From Flammeovirga kamogawensis (lineage in GTDB: Bacteria > Bacteroidota > Bacteroidia > Cytophagales > Flammeovirgaceae): a stretch of 64,000 bases of DNA. Numbering within the stretch: position 1 is the stretch's first letter; each line of letters opens with the position of its first letter. The position numbers were made by a program, and so were the translations under genes. Positions 9,254-17,726 of this stretch are shown here, in pieces. The DNA is taken from positions 4,341,001 to 4,405,000 of the forward strand of contig NZ_CP076128.1 of NCBI RefSeq assembly GCF_018736065.1, written 5' to 3'. Below the pieces are notes generated by a model that was not told where the DNA came from, did no database searches, and was given only the letters and a program-made list of their open reading frames with translations.

Positions 9254-9261
9254 CAAATATA
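9254..9261 (-). promoter_or_regulatory. candidate -7 promoter box of prfB
   Basis: On the minus strand this reads TATATTTG, an exact TAnnTTTG. It implies a leader of about 80 bases before the prfB ATG at 9167. No clear -33 TTG is seen. Confidence 0.4.
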
Positions 9262-9415
9262 GAAGATTTTTTTGAGGTGATCAGAAAGAATGATTTGAAC
9301 AATTTTAGATGATATCGATAAGTTTAAAGAATTTTAAGATTTTTTTTTCATCAAAAAGCCATTAATGCGTGTCCGTAATAAGGTATGGCAATTCTAAATA
9401 ATTAAATTTGCTGTC

Positions 9416-10321
9416 ATGATTAGAAAAATATTCTACACTTTAGGCACACTTTCAATTTTATTGACCTCAGGTTGTGATAAAATCTCGAAGCTGTTTGAAA
9501 AGGCTGTTGAAGAAGGAAACATACAGAATTCACGTATTCCATTAGCGCGAGTTAATGATAAAGTATTATATGATACTGAATTAAAATCTCTATTTACTGA
9601 CCGAATGACACATAAGGATTCGGTTAATATTAGAGATAGATATATAAATAATTGGATTCGTAGAGTTATTACTTTAGAGAAGGCAACTGCACAAGTAGAT
9701 GTAGAAAAATTAGATATACAAAGAAGATTGGATGATTATAAATTCCAATTGATAATGCATGAATATGAAAGAGAATATATAGCCTCTAATTTAGATACAT
9801 TAGTAACTGATGCTCAGATTAAGGACTATTATACACATAACTCAGATGATTTTATTTTAAAGAGCAATATTGTTAAAGGTATATTTTTACGTTACCCTAA
9901 TAATGCTCCTGATTTAAAAAAAATTACTAAATGGTTAAATAGCTCTAAAGAAAAAGATAAAGAAAAATTACGTTCTTCTGCCTTTGCTTATGCAGATTTT
10001 GTACATTTGGAAGATTCTGTTTGGTTAGACCTTGATGAGCTTCTTTTTGGAACTCCTTTTATGAAGTCTCAATCTGATATAACTAAACTCTTAAAAAGAG
10101 ACCGACTTTGGGAAGCATCTGATGAATCTAATACTTTTATTTATCAAATAGTAGATTATAAGATTGTAGACCAAACACCTCCTTTACAATTTGTTTCGAA
10201 TCAAGTAAAGAATGTTATTCTCGGAAAAAGAAAATTAGAATTGCGTAGCGAATTAGATACTAAATTATACGAGGACGCTACAAATAATAATGAATATGAG
10301 ATTTACGTCTCAGATAATTAA
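9416..10321 (+). CDS. SurA/PpiC-like lipoprotein without a clear parvulin domain
   Basis: 301 residues with a lipoprotein signal peptide ending in SILLTSGC, so probably anchored in the outer or inner membrane facing the periplasm. After a short linker, ARVNDKVLYDTELKSLF at about residue 44 resembles the SurA N-terminal chaperone segment, followed by long helices. The C-terminal half (VTDAQIKDYYTHNSDDFILKSNIVKGIFLRYP) resembles the start of a parvulin-type module, but I cannot see a full PPIase domain. It is immediately upstream of surA (43 bases), which suggests a joint role in outer-membrane protein folding. Confidence 0.75.
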   Translation: MIRKIFYTLGTLSILLTSGCDKISKLFEKAVEEGNIQNSRIPLARVNDKVLYDTELKSLFTDRMTHKDSVNIRDRYINNWIRRVITLEKATAQVDVEKLDIQRRLDDYKFQLIMHEYEREYIASNLDTLVTDAQIKDYYTHNSDDFILKSNIVKGIFLRYPNNAPDLKKITKWLNSSKEKDKEKLRSSAFAYADFVHLEDSVWLDLDELLFGTPFMKSQSDITKLLKRDRLWEASDESNTFIYQIVDYKIVDQTPPLQFVSNQVKNVILGKRKLELRSELDTKLYEDATNNNEYEIYVSDN

Positions 10322-10364
10322 ACGCTAAACATAATACATACTTTTATACAAGTATAAACAAGAT

Positions 10365-11714
10365 ATGAACCATCGTTTTTACACACTATTAGGACTTCTG
10401 TTCATCTTTGCTTCTTCTGTTTTTGCACAAGATGATGCTATTCCTGTAGATAAAATTATCGCTAAAGTTGATAATAATATTATTCTGCTTTCTGAAGTAG
10501 AAGCAGGATATCAACAAATGTTGGCTAATGGTCAATACCCAAAAGATAAGGATGCTGCAAGATGTGATATCCTTAAAGGATTGATCGTTAATAAAATTAT
10601 GTACGCAAAAGCACAAATTGACTCTATTGATGTTGATGATGCTCGTGTTTCTGATGAATTAGAAAGACGTATGCAATACTTTATTTTACAAGCAGGTTCT
10701 CAAGAAAAACTAGAGAAAACATTAGGTACATCTATAAATGATTTACGTGATGACTTGAGAGACCAAGTAAAAGAGCAAATGACGGTGCAAACTATGCAAC
10801 AGCAAATTATTGCTGATGTAAAGATAACACCTAAGCAAGTGAAAAAATACTATGAATCTATTCCTAAAGATTCAATTCCATTTTTATCTGCAGAGGTAAA
10901 AGTTGGACAGATTGTAAGAGAACCTAAGGTTTCTGAATCTGAAAAGGAAAAAGCTAGACAACAATTAGTTGACATTAAAAAGAGAATAGAAGCTGGAGAG
11001 GACTTTGGTGTTTTAGCAAAGCAGTTTTCTCAAGATTACGGTTCTGGTAGAAAAGGCGGTGATTTGGGTTGGCACGGTAGAGGTGAGTTAGTTCCTGAAT
11101 TTGAGGAAGTTGCTTTAACTATTGAACCAAACGAAATTGAAGATCCAATTGAGTCTGATTTCGGGTATCACCTAATACAACTATTAGAAAGAAGAGGTGG
11201 ACGTTTTAGAGCAAGACATATTCTTATCCGTCCTAAATCTAATTATAATGATGTAAAAGATGCTGTTCATTTTCTTGATAGCATTAGAACATTAATAGCA
11301 GACTCAGATACATTAGGTTTTGAGAAAGCAGTAAACTTATATTCTGATGATCAACCAACAAGAGCAAATGCGGGTTATTTTAAAAATAACTTAACAGGTA
11401 GTTCTTATATGGCTACAGATGAATTAGACCCTGTAGTATTTTTTGCAATTGATACAATGAAAGTAGGTAATACATCTATGCCATTAAAGTACCGTACAGA
11501 AGATGGACAAGATGCAGTTCGTATTATTTACTATTCAGATTATAAACCTCCACATTATGCAAACCTAAATGATGATTATCAAAAACTTCAACAAGCAACG
11601 TTGAATAGTCAGAAAAATCAGATTTTAGAAAAGTGGATCAAATCAGCTAAGAATGATGTTTTCATTGAGATTGACCCACAATTTGATGGGTGTGACATTG
11701 TAGATGGCATCTAA
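10365..11714 (+). CDS. surA: periplasmic peptidyl-prolyl isomerase/chaperone SurA
   Basis: 449 residues with a signal peptide (MNHRFYTLLGLLFIFASSVFAQ). A SurA N-terminal domain begins at VDKIIAKVDNNIILLSEVE. Two parvulin-type regions follow: one around residues 175-277 (VKVGQIVREP to FGYHLIQLLE, with the typical FGVLAKQFSQDYGSGRKGGDLGWHGRGELVPEFEE), and a second, more diverged one starting at RFRARHILIRPK. It assists folding of outer-membrane proteins in the periplasm. It follows the SurA-like lipoprotein gene, and a terminator closes the pair. Confidence 0.92.
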   Translation: MNHRFYTLLGLLFIFASSVFAQDDAIPVDKIIAKVDNNIILLSEVEAGYQQMLANGQYPKDKDAARCDILKGLIVNKIMYAKAQIDSIDVDDARVSDELERRMQYFILQAGSQEKLEKTLGTSINDLRDDLRDQVKEQMTVQTMQQQIIADVKITPKQVKKYYESIPKDSIPFLSAEVKVGQIVREPKVSESEKEKARQQLVDIKKRIEAGEDFGVLAKQFSQDYGSGRKGGDLGWHGRGELVPEFEEVALTIEPNEIEDPIESDFGYHLIQLLERRGGRFRARHILIRPKSNYNDVKDAVHFLDSIRTLIADSDTLGFEKAVNLYSDDQPTRANAGYFKNNLTGSSYMATDELDPVVFFAIDTMKVGNTSMPLKYRTEDGQDAVRIIYYSDYKPPHYANLNDDYQKLQQATLNSQKNQILEKWIKSAKNDVFIEIDPQFDGCDIVDGI

Positions 11715-11730
11715 AACATATAATTTTTTT

Positions 11731-11768
11731 AAAGGGCAAGTCCAATCTGTTGGATTTGCCCTTTTTTT
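11731..11768 (+). terminator. terminator after surA
   Basis: AAGGGCAAGTCCAA pairs with TTGGATTTGCCCTT (one G-T pair) around a short CTG loop, followed by a T-run. Confidence 0.85.
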
Positions 11769-11893
11769 ATAACCAAAAAAAAACTAATTTCAATACTACG
11801 AGTAAGTCTGTTAATCATCTCCTTAGCAAAATAGAAAGCTTACTACTTAAAATGAGGTTGAAAAACTAGGTAACTGGAATAACAATAATACAC

Positions 11894-12868
11894 ATGACAT
11901 CAAAGATTACTTTTGCTTCTGATAAAGAGGCAGCTGATGCACTTCATCAAAAATATATAAAACTTAAAGAGGAAATAGGTAAAGTTGTAATAGGACAAGA
12001 TGAAACTGTTCATTTTGTTTTAGCAGCAATTTTTAGTCAAGGCCATGCATTACTACAAGGAGTGCCTGGTCTTGCCAAAACACTTTTGATTAACACGGTA
12101 GCTTCTGCATTAGATTTAGGCTTTAGTAGAATTCAGTTTACGCCAGATTTAATGCCTTCTGATATTTTAGGGGCTGAAACTATGGATCAGGACCGTAAAT
12201 TTAAATTTGTAAAAGGGCCAATATTCTCAAATATTATTCTTGCAGATGAGATTAACAGAACGCCTCCAAAAACACAATCAGCTCTTTTAGAGGCAATGCA
12301 GGAATATAAAGTTACCATTGCAAATCAAGAGTTTCAGTTGGAGAAACCATTTTTTGTATTAGCCACTCAAAACCCAATTGAACAAGAAGGTACTTATCCA
12401 TTACCAGAAGCTCAACTTGACCGTTTTATGTTTAATATCATTTTAGATTATCCTTCTTATTCAGATGAGGTAAATGTGGTAAAAGCAACTACTAGTGATA
12501 TTAAGAAAACAGTTGATAGAGTAATGGGTAGCGATGAAATCCTATACTTCCAACATTTAATAAGAAGAGTTCCTATTGCTGATAATGTTGTAGAATACGC
12601 TGTAAAACTTGTTCATAAAACACGCCCAAATACAGAGTTAGCAGACGAGTTTACTAACAAGTTTGTAGATTGGGGAGCAGGCCCTAGAGCATCTCAATAT
12701 TTAGTAGTAGCAGCAAAATGCCATGCAATATTATCTGGTAAGTATACTCCAGACATTGAAGATATTAAAGCTGTAGCTGTTTCTGTGTTAAGGCATAGAG
12801 TTGTGCGTAACTTTAAAGCTGAGGCAGAGGGGATATCAATTGTAGATATTATTAAAAAGTTATTATAA
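11894..12868 (+). CDS. MoxR-family AAA+ ATPase
   Basis: 324 residues. Walker A GVPGLAKT is at residues 56-63, Walker B ILADEINR around 115-122 (Asp118-Glu119), and the sensor region FVLATQNPIEQEGTYPLPEAQLDRF follows. MoxR ATPases act as chaperone-like remodellers, usually with VWA-domain and DUF58 partner genes. Here no such partner follows; the gene is bounded by terminators on both sides. Its position after surA suggests a link to envelope protein maturation, but that is inference from context. Confidence 0.92.
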   Translation: MTSKITFASDKEAADALHQKYIKLKEEIGKVVIGQDETVHFVLAAIFSQGHALLQGVPGLAKTLLINTVASALDLGFSRIQFTPDLMPSDILGAETMDQDRKFKFVKGPIFSNIILADEINRTPPKTQSALLEAMQEYKVTIANQEFQLEKPFFVLATQNPIEQEGTYPLPEAQLDRFMFNIILDYPSYSDEVNVVKATTSDIKKTVDRVMGSDEILYFQHLIRRVPIADNVVEYAVKLVHKTRPNTELADEFTNKFVDWGAGPRASQYLVVAAKCHAILSGKYTPDIEDIKAVAVSVLRHRVVRNFKAEAEGISIVDIIKKLL

Positions 12869-12875
12869 ATATAGA

Positions 12876-12910
12876 AAAGGATCATTTAATTGTTTATTTG
12901 ATCCTTTTTT
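12876..12910 (+). terminator. terminator after moxR-like gene
   Basis: AAAGGATCA and TGATCCTTT flank an AT-rich loop and are followed by a T-run. Confidence 0.75.
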
Positions 12911-12986
12911 ATGCATTTATCATTTAAGATTGTTTAATTTGATGTTCAAATTTAAACTGAACATTATTTTTTTGAATATTTTCGAT

Positions 12987-13775
12987 ATGACTAATTTTAC
13001 ATCCAAACTTATTTTTACTTTTCTATTAGTGTTTTCTATGAGCTTATCTTCTAATGCTCAAAAGAAAAAGAATTACACAGAGAAAGTAAGTGAAGTTACT
13101 TTTGATATGATCTATGTTAAAGGTGGGACTTATAAAATGGGTGATAGAAAAGGAGATCTAGCATTAGATACTGGTGTAAATCCAAGTTTGCCAATTCATG
13201 AAGTTTCTATTGATGGCTTTTTTGTGGGTAAAGTAGAAGTTACTCAAGCGTTATGGGAAACAGTAATGGGAAATAACCCAAGTGAACATAAAATGGGAAA
13301 TAACCCAGTGGAAATGGTTTCTTGGAATGATTGTAAACAATTTATTCAGAAATTAAATACACTTACAGGAAAAGAATACAGACTTCTTACAGAAGCGGAA
13401 TGGGAGTATGTAACACGTGGAGGTAAAAAGCTTGCACAAGGTACATCTTCTTATGAAAATATTTTAGAAAGAGCATGGTTGCTACCTAATGCTGAAGATA
13501 CACACCATGCAGTAGGAACTAAGGCACCAAATGAACTTGGAATTTATGATTTACAAGGTAATGTTTGGGAATGGGTGAATGATTGGTACAGTGAGACATC
13601 TTACAAACAATCTACAGAAAACAATCCACAAGGTGTACAAAACGGAGATTCTAAAGTATTTAGAGGTGGTTCGTACCTAAGTGATGAATTTTTCTGCAGA
13701 CCTGCCTATAGAAATTATGATGGGGTAGATGTTCGTCAGGACTTCTTAGGATTAAGAGTTGCTAGATCGCTTTAA
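12987..13775 (+). CDS. exported SUMF1/FGE-fold protein, probably non-catalytic
   Basis: 262 residues from the ATG at 12987; the longer frame from 12930 would put 19 residues before the signal peptide MTNFTSKLIFTFLLVFSMSLSSNA. The rest is one formylglycine-generating-enzyme-type domain: MIYVKGGTYKMGD, HEVSIDGFFVGKVEVTQALW, LLTEAEWEYVTRGG, GNVWEWVNDWY and VFRGGSYLSDEFFCRPAYR. In true FGE the GGSF-L segment carries a catalytic Cys; here that site is Ser, while a second Cys in FFC remains. It is therefore more likely a structural or binding protein. The gene overlaps the next, convergent gene by 24 bases. Confidence 0.85.
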   Translation: MTNFTSKLIFTFLLVFSMSLSSNAQKKKNYTEKVSEVTFDMIYVKGGTYKMGDRKGDLALDTGVNPSLPIHEVSIDGFFVGKVEVTQALWETVMGNNPSEHKMGNNPVEMVSWNDCKQFIQKLNTLTGKEYRLLTEAEWEYVTRGGKKLAQGTSSYENILERAWLLPNAEDTHHAVGTKAPNELGIYDLQGNVWEWVNDWYSETSYKQSTENNPQGVQNGDSKVFRGGSYLSDEFFCRPAYRNYDGVDVRQDFLGLRVARSL

Positions 13776-14153
13776 TTCTTTTCGCTTATTAAACGCAATA
13801 AACAAAAAACCTAAGGGAGCAAAAATTAGAGTAGGAACTGTTGATAGTTCTGGATTTGGAGTTCCTTTTAAAGAGTGAACAGTATACGTTGCAATAATTG
13901 CAATAGCAGTAGGTATTAGTACTCCGAGTATAAATTTACCTTTTGATGTAAACCTCTCGCAAAGTGCAGATACGTATCCACCAAAGATAAATGTGTATGC
14001 ACTTTGTTTTAAAGCAGCAGCTAGAGCTCCAGATGTATTTCCAGAATCATAATAGTTTATTCCGAAGACTAGAACACCTAAAAAGAGTGCTCCTCCAAGT
14101 CCATAGCGAATGCTAATGTATGTTTTTATATAGTTTTTTATAGAACTAATCAT
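13752..14153 (-). CDS. small four-helix inner-membrane protein, unknown
   Basis: 133 residues with four hydrophobic segments (about 15-33, 41-62, 74-92 and 104-120) and a basic tail NKRKELKRSSNS. I do not recognise the family. The C-terminal eight codons including the stop overlap the end of the FGE-fold gene on the other strand. The reading frame is supported by its membrane-protein composition and by start-codon position, not by a known domain. Confidence 0.65.
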   Translation of the reverse strand: MISSIKNYIKTYISIRYGLGGALFLGVLVFGINYYDSGNTSGALAAALKQSAYTFIFGGYVSALCERFTSKGKFILGVLIPTAIAIIATYTVHSLKGTPNPELSTVPTLIFAPLGFLFIAFNKRKELKRSSNS

Positions 14154-14264
14154 TTGATTAATAAGTAAAATACAATTTAGCCCGTCTGTTTTTCAGATGG
14201 GGTAATAATTATAACTATGTCTATACGCTTTGAGCGTACCAATTAACGAAGTAATAAAAAAAAT

Positions 14265-15749
14265 ATGTCAGTTCAAGAAAAAGGAGAACAATTTAGTAGT
14301 AAATGGGGAGTGATTTTAGCTTCCTTAGGAATGGCTATAGGTGCTGGTAACCTATGGAGGTTTCCAAGGTTGGCTGGCCAATATGGAGGAACCTTTATAA
14401 TTTTATGGTTCCTTTTTTTATTTATATGGTCAATTCCCATTCTTTTATCTGAGTTTTCTATAGGTAAAAAGTTTAAACATGGTGTGATTTCATCTTTTGC
14501 ACAGGCAGCCGGAGAAAAGTACACATGGATGGGCTTTTTTATCACTTTATGTACTCTTGGAATTACATTTTATTATTCTGTTGTAACTGCATGGGGCTTA
14601 AGGTATGTAGGTTTGTCAACTTCACTTTTAAATGATGAAGAAGCGTTAGAAGGTTTAAATCAGGATTTTTTAGAAGTGTATTGGCAGGGTATATCAACAG
14701 GAAGTTATCTTACAGTAGGTATACATATAGGTGTAGTTATTTTTGCTGTATTTATGTTGTATAAAGGGATTCAGCAAGGCCTTGAAAAAGTAAATAAAAT
14801 ACTTATTCCTTCCTTATTATTTTTGATGTTGTTAGTAGCAGCAGTAGCTCTATCTACAGATAATGGTCCAAAAGGATTAGAATACATGTTTCATATAGAT
14901 ACTTCTTTGTTTTTTAACTCTAAGGTATGGATAGAAGCGGTAACTCAATCTGCTTGGAGCACAGGTGCAGGATGGGGTTTAATGCTTACCATTGCGTCTT
15001 ACTCAAGAGATAAAGAAGATGTTACTTTTAATATTTTAGTGAGTGGAATAGGAAATAACCTCGCTTCTTTAATAGCAGGTGTAGCAATTTTACCTTCAGT
15101 ATTTGCCATCGCCTCTTCAGATGCACAAGCAATTTCTTATCTGCAATCCGGGAATACAGCATTAACGTTTACAATTATCCCATTGTTATTTGCAAAAATT
15201 CCTTATGGAGAAGTATTAGGAGTTGTGTTTTTTGTAGCTTTTACAATGGCAGCATTTAGTTCTTTAATAAGTATGGTAGAGTTGTGTATTAGAACATTTA
15301 CCGACTTAAAATTTAATAGAACAAAAGCGAGTATTATAACTGGAGGGTTATGTATTGTATTTGGTTTACCTTCAGCAATGTCATTAAATTTCTTTTCTAA
15401 TCAGGATTGGGTTTGGGGGTTAGGTTTATTAATATCAGGTCTTTTTATAAATTTTGCAGTACAAAGAAATGGAGTAGGCAAATTTAAAGAAGAGTATATT
15501 GATAAAGATTCTAGCATTATTATTCCTACTGTTTTTTATAAAATAGCAATGTATTTAAACATTGGCATTGGAGTATTTCTAATTTGGTGGTGGATGTCTC
15601 AAGGATATTCTGCTAATCCTTGGTTTAAAGATGGCGTGTGGAATTTCTTTGATGTATACTCTAATGCAACAATAGTAACACAATGGGGCGCTGTAATATT
15701 AATAGGGATTCTATTAAACAAATGGCTCTATAAGAAGTTTGTAAAGTAG
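14265..15749 (+). CDS. sodium:neurotransmitter symporter family transporter (LeuT type)
   Basis: 494 residues, about 11-12 membrane helices. The first helix carries the family signature KWGVILASLGMAIGAGNLWRFP, whose unwound glycine-rich centre binds substrate and Na+ in LeuT. Helix 6 region QSAWSTGAGWGLMLTIASY and helix 8 region FFVAFTMAAFSSLISMVE fit the family. It is an inner-membrane Na+-coupled importer of amino acids or related solutes; the substrate cannot be told from sequence. Single gene before ispE. Confidence 0.92.
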   Translation: MSVQEKGEQFSSKWGVILASLGMAIGAGNLWRFPRLAGQYGGTFIILWFLFLFIWSIPILLSEFSIGKKFKHGVISSFAQAAGEKYTWMGFFITLCTLGITFYYSVVTAWGLRYVGLSTSLLNDEEALEGLNQDFLEVYWQGISTGSYLTVGIHIGVVIFAVFMLYKGIQQGLEKVNKILIPSLLFLMLLVAAVALSTDNGPKGLEYMFHIDTSLFFNSKVWIEAVTQSAWSTGAGWGLMLTIASYSRDKEDVTFNILVSGIGNNLASLIAGVAILPSVFAIASSDAQAISYLQSGNTALTFTIIPLLFAKIPYGEVLGVVFFVAFTMAAFSSLISMVELCIRTFTDLKFNRTKASIITGGLCIVFGLPSAMSLNFFSNQDWVWGLGLLISGLFINFAVQRNGVGKFKEEYIDKDSSIIIPTVFYKIAMYLNIGIGVFLIWWWMSQGYSANPWFKDGVWNFFDVYSNATIVTQWGAVILIGILLNKWLYKKFVK

Positions 15750-15825
15750 AAATAATGACCAAAATTATTTCATACAGTCGTTATTCCAATTATACTTGTA
15801 ATTCACTTTTAAAAACTTCGAAATT

Positions 15826-16629
15826 ATGATTTCGTTTCCAAACGCGAAAATCAATATAGGATTGGCAATTACAGGAAAAAGAGAAGATGGCTTTCATGAT
15901 ATCGCTTCTTGTTTTTACCCTGTTGAATGGACTGATATATTAGAAATAATACCTAGTGATCAACTTGAGTTTACAAGCTCAGGAATTGAAATACCAGGTA
16001 GTACAGAAGGTAACTTATGTCTTCAGGCTTACACTATTTTAAAACAAGATTTTGATATACCTCCTGTCAAAATTCATCTTCATAAAGTTATTCCAATTGG
16101 AGCAGGTTTAGGCGGAGGGTCAGCTGATGGTGCATTTGCATTAAAAATGCTAAATGATCTTTTTAAATTATCTATTGCTGATGAACAATTAGAAGAATAT
16201 GCAGGTAGAATGGGAAGTGATTGTCCGTTTTTTATCAAAAATAAGCCAGTTTGGGTAACAGGTAGAGGCGAATTATTTGATTCAATAGCATTAGACCTCT
16301 CAAATAAATTTATTGTTTTAGTAAACCCATCAATACATATTTCAACTAAAGAAGCATATTCAGGTGTTAACCCTCAACCTTTGTCATTTAATCTAAAAGA
16401 TGTTTTAGAGAATGATTTTAACAATTGGGAAGGAAAAGTATATAATGATTTTGAGCATGGGTTATTTAAGACATATACTGTATTGCCTCAATTAAAAGAT
16501 CAATTATATAACTTAGGAGCAAAATACGCGAGTATGACTGGTTCAGGCTCAACGGTTTTTGGTGTATTTGATCAAATACCTAATTTAGATTGCTTTAAAG
16601 ATTATATGGTTTGGAGTGGTAAACTTTGA
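15826..16629 (+). CDS. ispE: 4-diphosphocytidyl-2-C-methyl-D-erythritol kinase IspE
   Basis: 267 residues. IspE phosphorylates CDP-methylerythritol with ATP in the non-mevalonate isoprenoid pathway, in the cytoplasm. The GHMP-kinase features are present: N-terminal FPNAKINIGLAITGKREDGFHDI, ATP-binding PIGAGLGGGSADGAFALKMLN and the C-terminal glycine motif ASMTGSGSTVFGVF. It is followed by a terminator and stands 76 bases after the symporter gene. Confidence 0.95.
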   Translation: MISFPNAKINIGLAITGKREDGFHDIASCFYPVEWTDILEIIPSDQLEFTSSGIEIPGSTEGNLCLQAYTILKQDFDIPPVKIHLHKVIPIGAGLGGGSADGAFALKMLNDLFKLSIADEQLEEYAGRMGSDCPFFIKNKPVWVTGRGELFDSIALDLSNKFIVLVNPSIHISTKEAYSGVNPQPLSFNLKDVLENDFNNWEGKVYNDFEHGLFKTYTVLPQLKDQLYNLGAKYASMTGSGSTVFGVFDQIPNLDCFKDYMVWSGKL

Positions 16630-16650
16630 ATGCAAATTTGATCAAAAAAG

Positions 16651-16690
16651 AATCCTCTTAGAAAATAACGTTTTTAAGGGGATTTTTTTT
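16651..16690 (+). terminator. terminator after ispE
   Basis: AATCCTCTTA pairs with TAAGGGGATT (one T-G pair), followed by eight or more T. Confidence 0.75.
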
Positions 16691-16851
16691 TGTTTTTACT
16701 GATTGTAAAAGATGACTTTTGTTATGTTATTTTGGAAACATTATTATTAAACAAGTGTTTTTAAAACTATTATTAATAATAAAATGATCTGTAAGTTATT
16801 GATTTACAGTAAGTGTATAATGTTTTTTAACGAAACAAATGTTATTAAATA

Positions 16852-16882
16852 TTGCTTGTTTAGAATAATTCGAAATAAGCAA
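16852..16882. promoter_or_regulatory. 31-base near-palindrome, candidate operator of sdhCAB
   Basis: Arms TTGCTTGTTTAGAAT and ATTCGAAATAAGCAA match at 13 of 15 positions around one central A. It ends 16 bases before the -33 element, a position suited to an activator. The binding protein is unknown. Confidence 0.4.
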
Positions 16883-16898
16883 CAACTGATTATGATTA

Positions 16899-16929
16899 TT
16901 GTATCTCGATTAGTTGAGGTATAATTTTG
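16899..16929 (+). promoter_or_regulatory. promoter of sdhCAB
   Basis: TTG at 16899-16901, then 20 bases, then TAATTTTG at 16922-16929. Both elements and the spacing fit the Bacteroidota consensus. The transcript start would be near 16936, giving a leader of about 54 bases. Confidence 0.6.
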
Positions 16930-16989
16930 CATCAAATAAATTAAACGAGAGAACTATCTCACCACAATATTTATCTAAACGTTAATTTT

Positions 16990-17667
16990 ATGAGTTGGGG
17001 AAAAACGTTGGGCAGTTCAATAGGAAAGAAGATTATGATGTCTCTTTCTGGAATATTGCTCATCTTATTTTTAGCTGGACACGTGTCTGGTAACATGACA
17101 TTACTTATGGGAAAAGCAGAAGCATTTAATGTTTATGCACATTTTATGTCAACTAATCCTATAGTACAAGTAATTGCAAATGTATTTAAGTTATTCTTCT
17201 TAGCACACATTTTTTATGCTATTGCATTAATTATGCAAAATAAGAAAGCTAGAGGAAATAAAGCTTACGATCAAACAAACAAAGATGGTACAACAGTTTC
17301 TAAATACATGGGTGTATTAGGTACTGTAATTGCAGTTTTCTTGGTTGTTCACTTAGCACAATATTGGGCAGTAATGCACGAATTAAGAGGTACTATTGGT
17401 ACTGTTACTTATGACGGTGTAGTTATGAAAGACCTTTACAGTGTTGTTGCGGCATCTTATGCTAACCCTATTATTGTAGGTGCATATGTAGTATGTATGT
17501 TTGTTCTTGCATTCCACTTATGGCATGGATTTGCTAGTGCTTTCCAAACTTTAGGATGGGCTAGTAAAAGATGGACACCAATCATTTCTTTTATTGGTAA
17601 AGCATATTCTATCATAGTTCCTGTGTTATTTGGATTGATTCCAGTTGTAATGTTTTTAAGAGGATAA
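16990..17667 (+). CDS. sdhC: succinate dehydrogenase cytochrome b subunit
   Basis: 225 residues with five membrane helices, the single-subunit b558-type anchor found with three-gene sdhCAB operons. It anchors SdhA and SdhB to the inner membrane and passes electrons to quinone. Conserved candidate haem-ligand histidines lie in the helices (LAGHVSGN, FLAHIFYA, VVHLAQYW, FHLWHGF). It starts MSWGKTLGSSIGKKIMMSLSG, typical of Bacteroidota SdhC. sdhA follows after 59 bases. Confidence 0.92.
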   Translation: MSWGKTLGSSIGKKIMMSLSGILLILFLAGHVSGNMTLLMGKAEAFNVYAHFMSTNPIVQVIANVFKLFFLAHIFYAIALIMQNKKARGNKAYDQTNKDGTTVSKYMGVLGTVIAVFLVVHLAQYWAVMHELRGTIGTVTYDGVVMKDLYSVVAASYANPIIVGAYVVCMFVLAFHLWHGFASAFQTLGWASKRWTPIISFIGKAYSIIVPVLFGLIPVVMFLRG

Positions 17668-17726
17668 TTCCTTTTTAAACCATTATTTGAAATCATTTTT
17701 TTAACAGCATTTAAAAGAAAAATAGA

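Larger units (their letters stand above)
16630..16989. other. 360-base intergenic region upstream of sdhCAB
   Basis: It holds the ispE terminator (about 16651-16690), an AT-rich stretch with no credible ORF, a 31-base near-palindrome (16852-16882) and a Bacteroidota-type promoter (16899-16929) for the succinate dehydrogenase genes. Confidence 0.8.

Noticed and set aside
9403-9410. TAAATTTG just before the lipoprotein start at 9416, suggesting a leaderless transcript
   Set aside because: There is no -33 element and the box is only five bases from the ATG; in AT-rich DNA such matches arise by chance.
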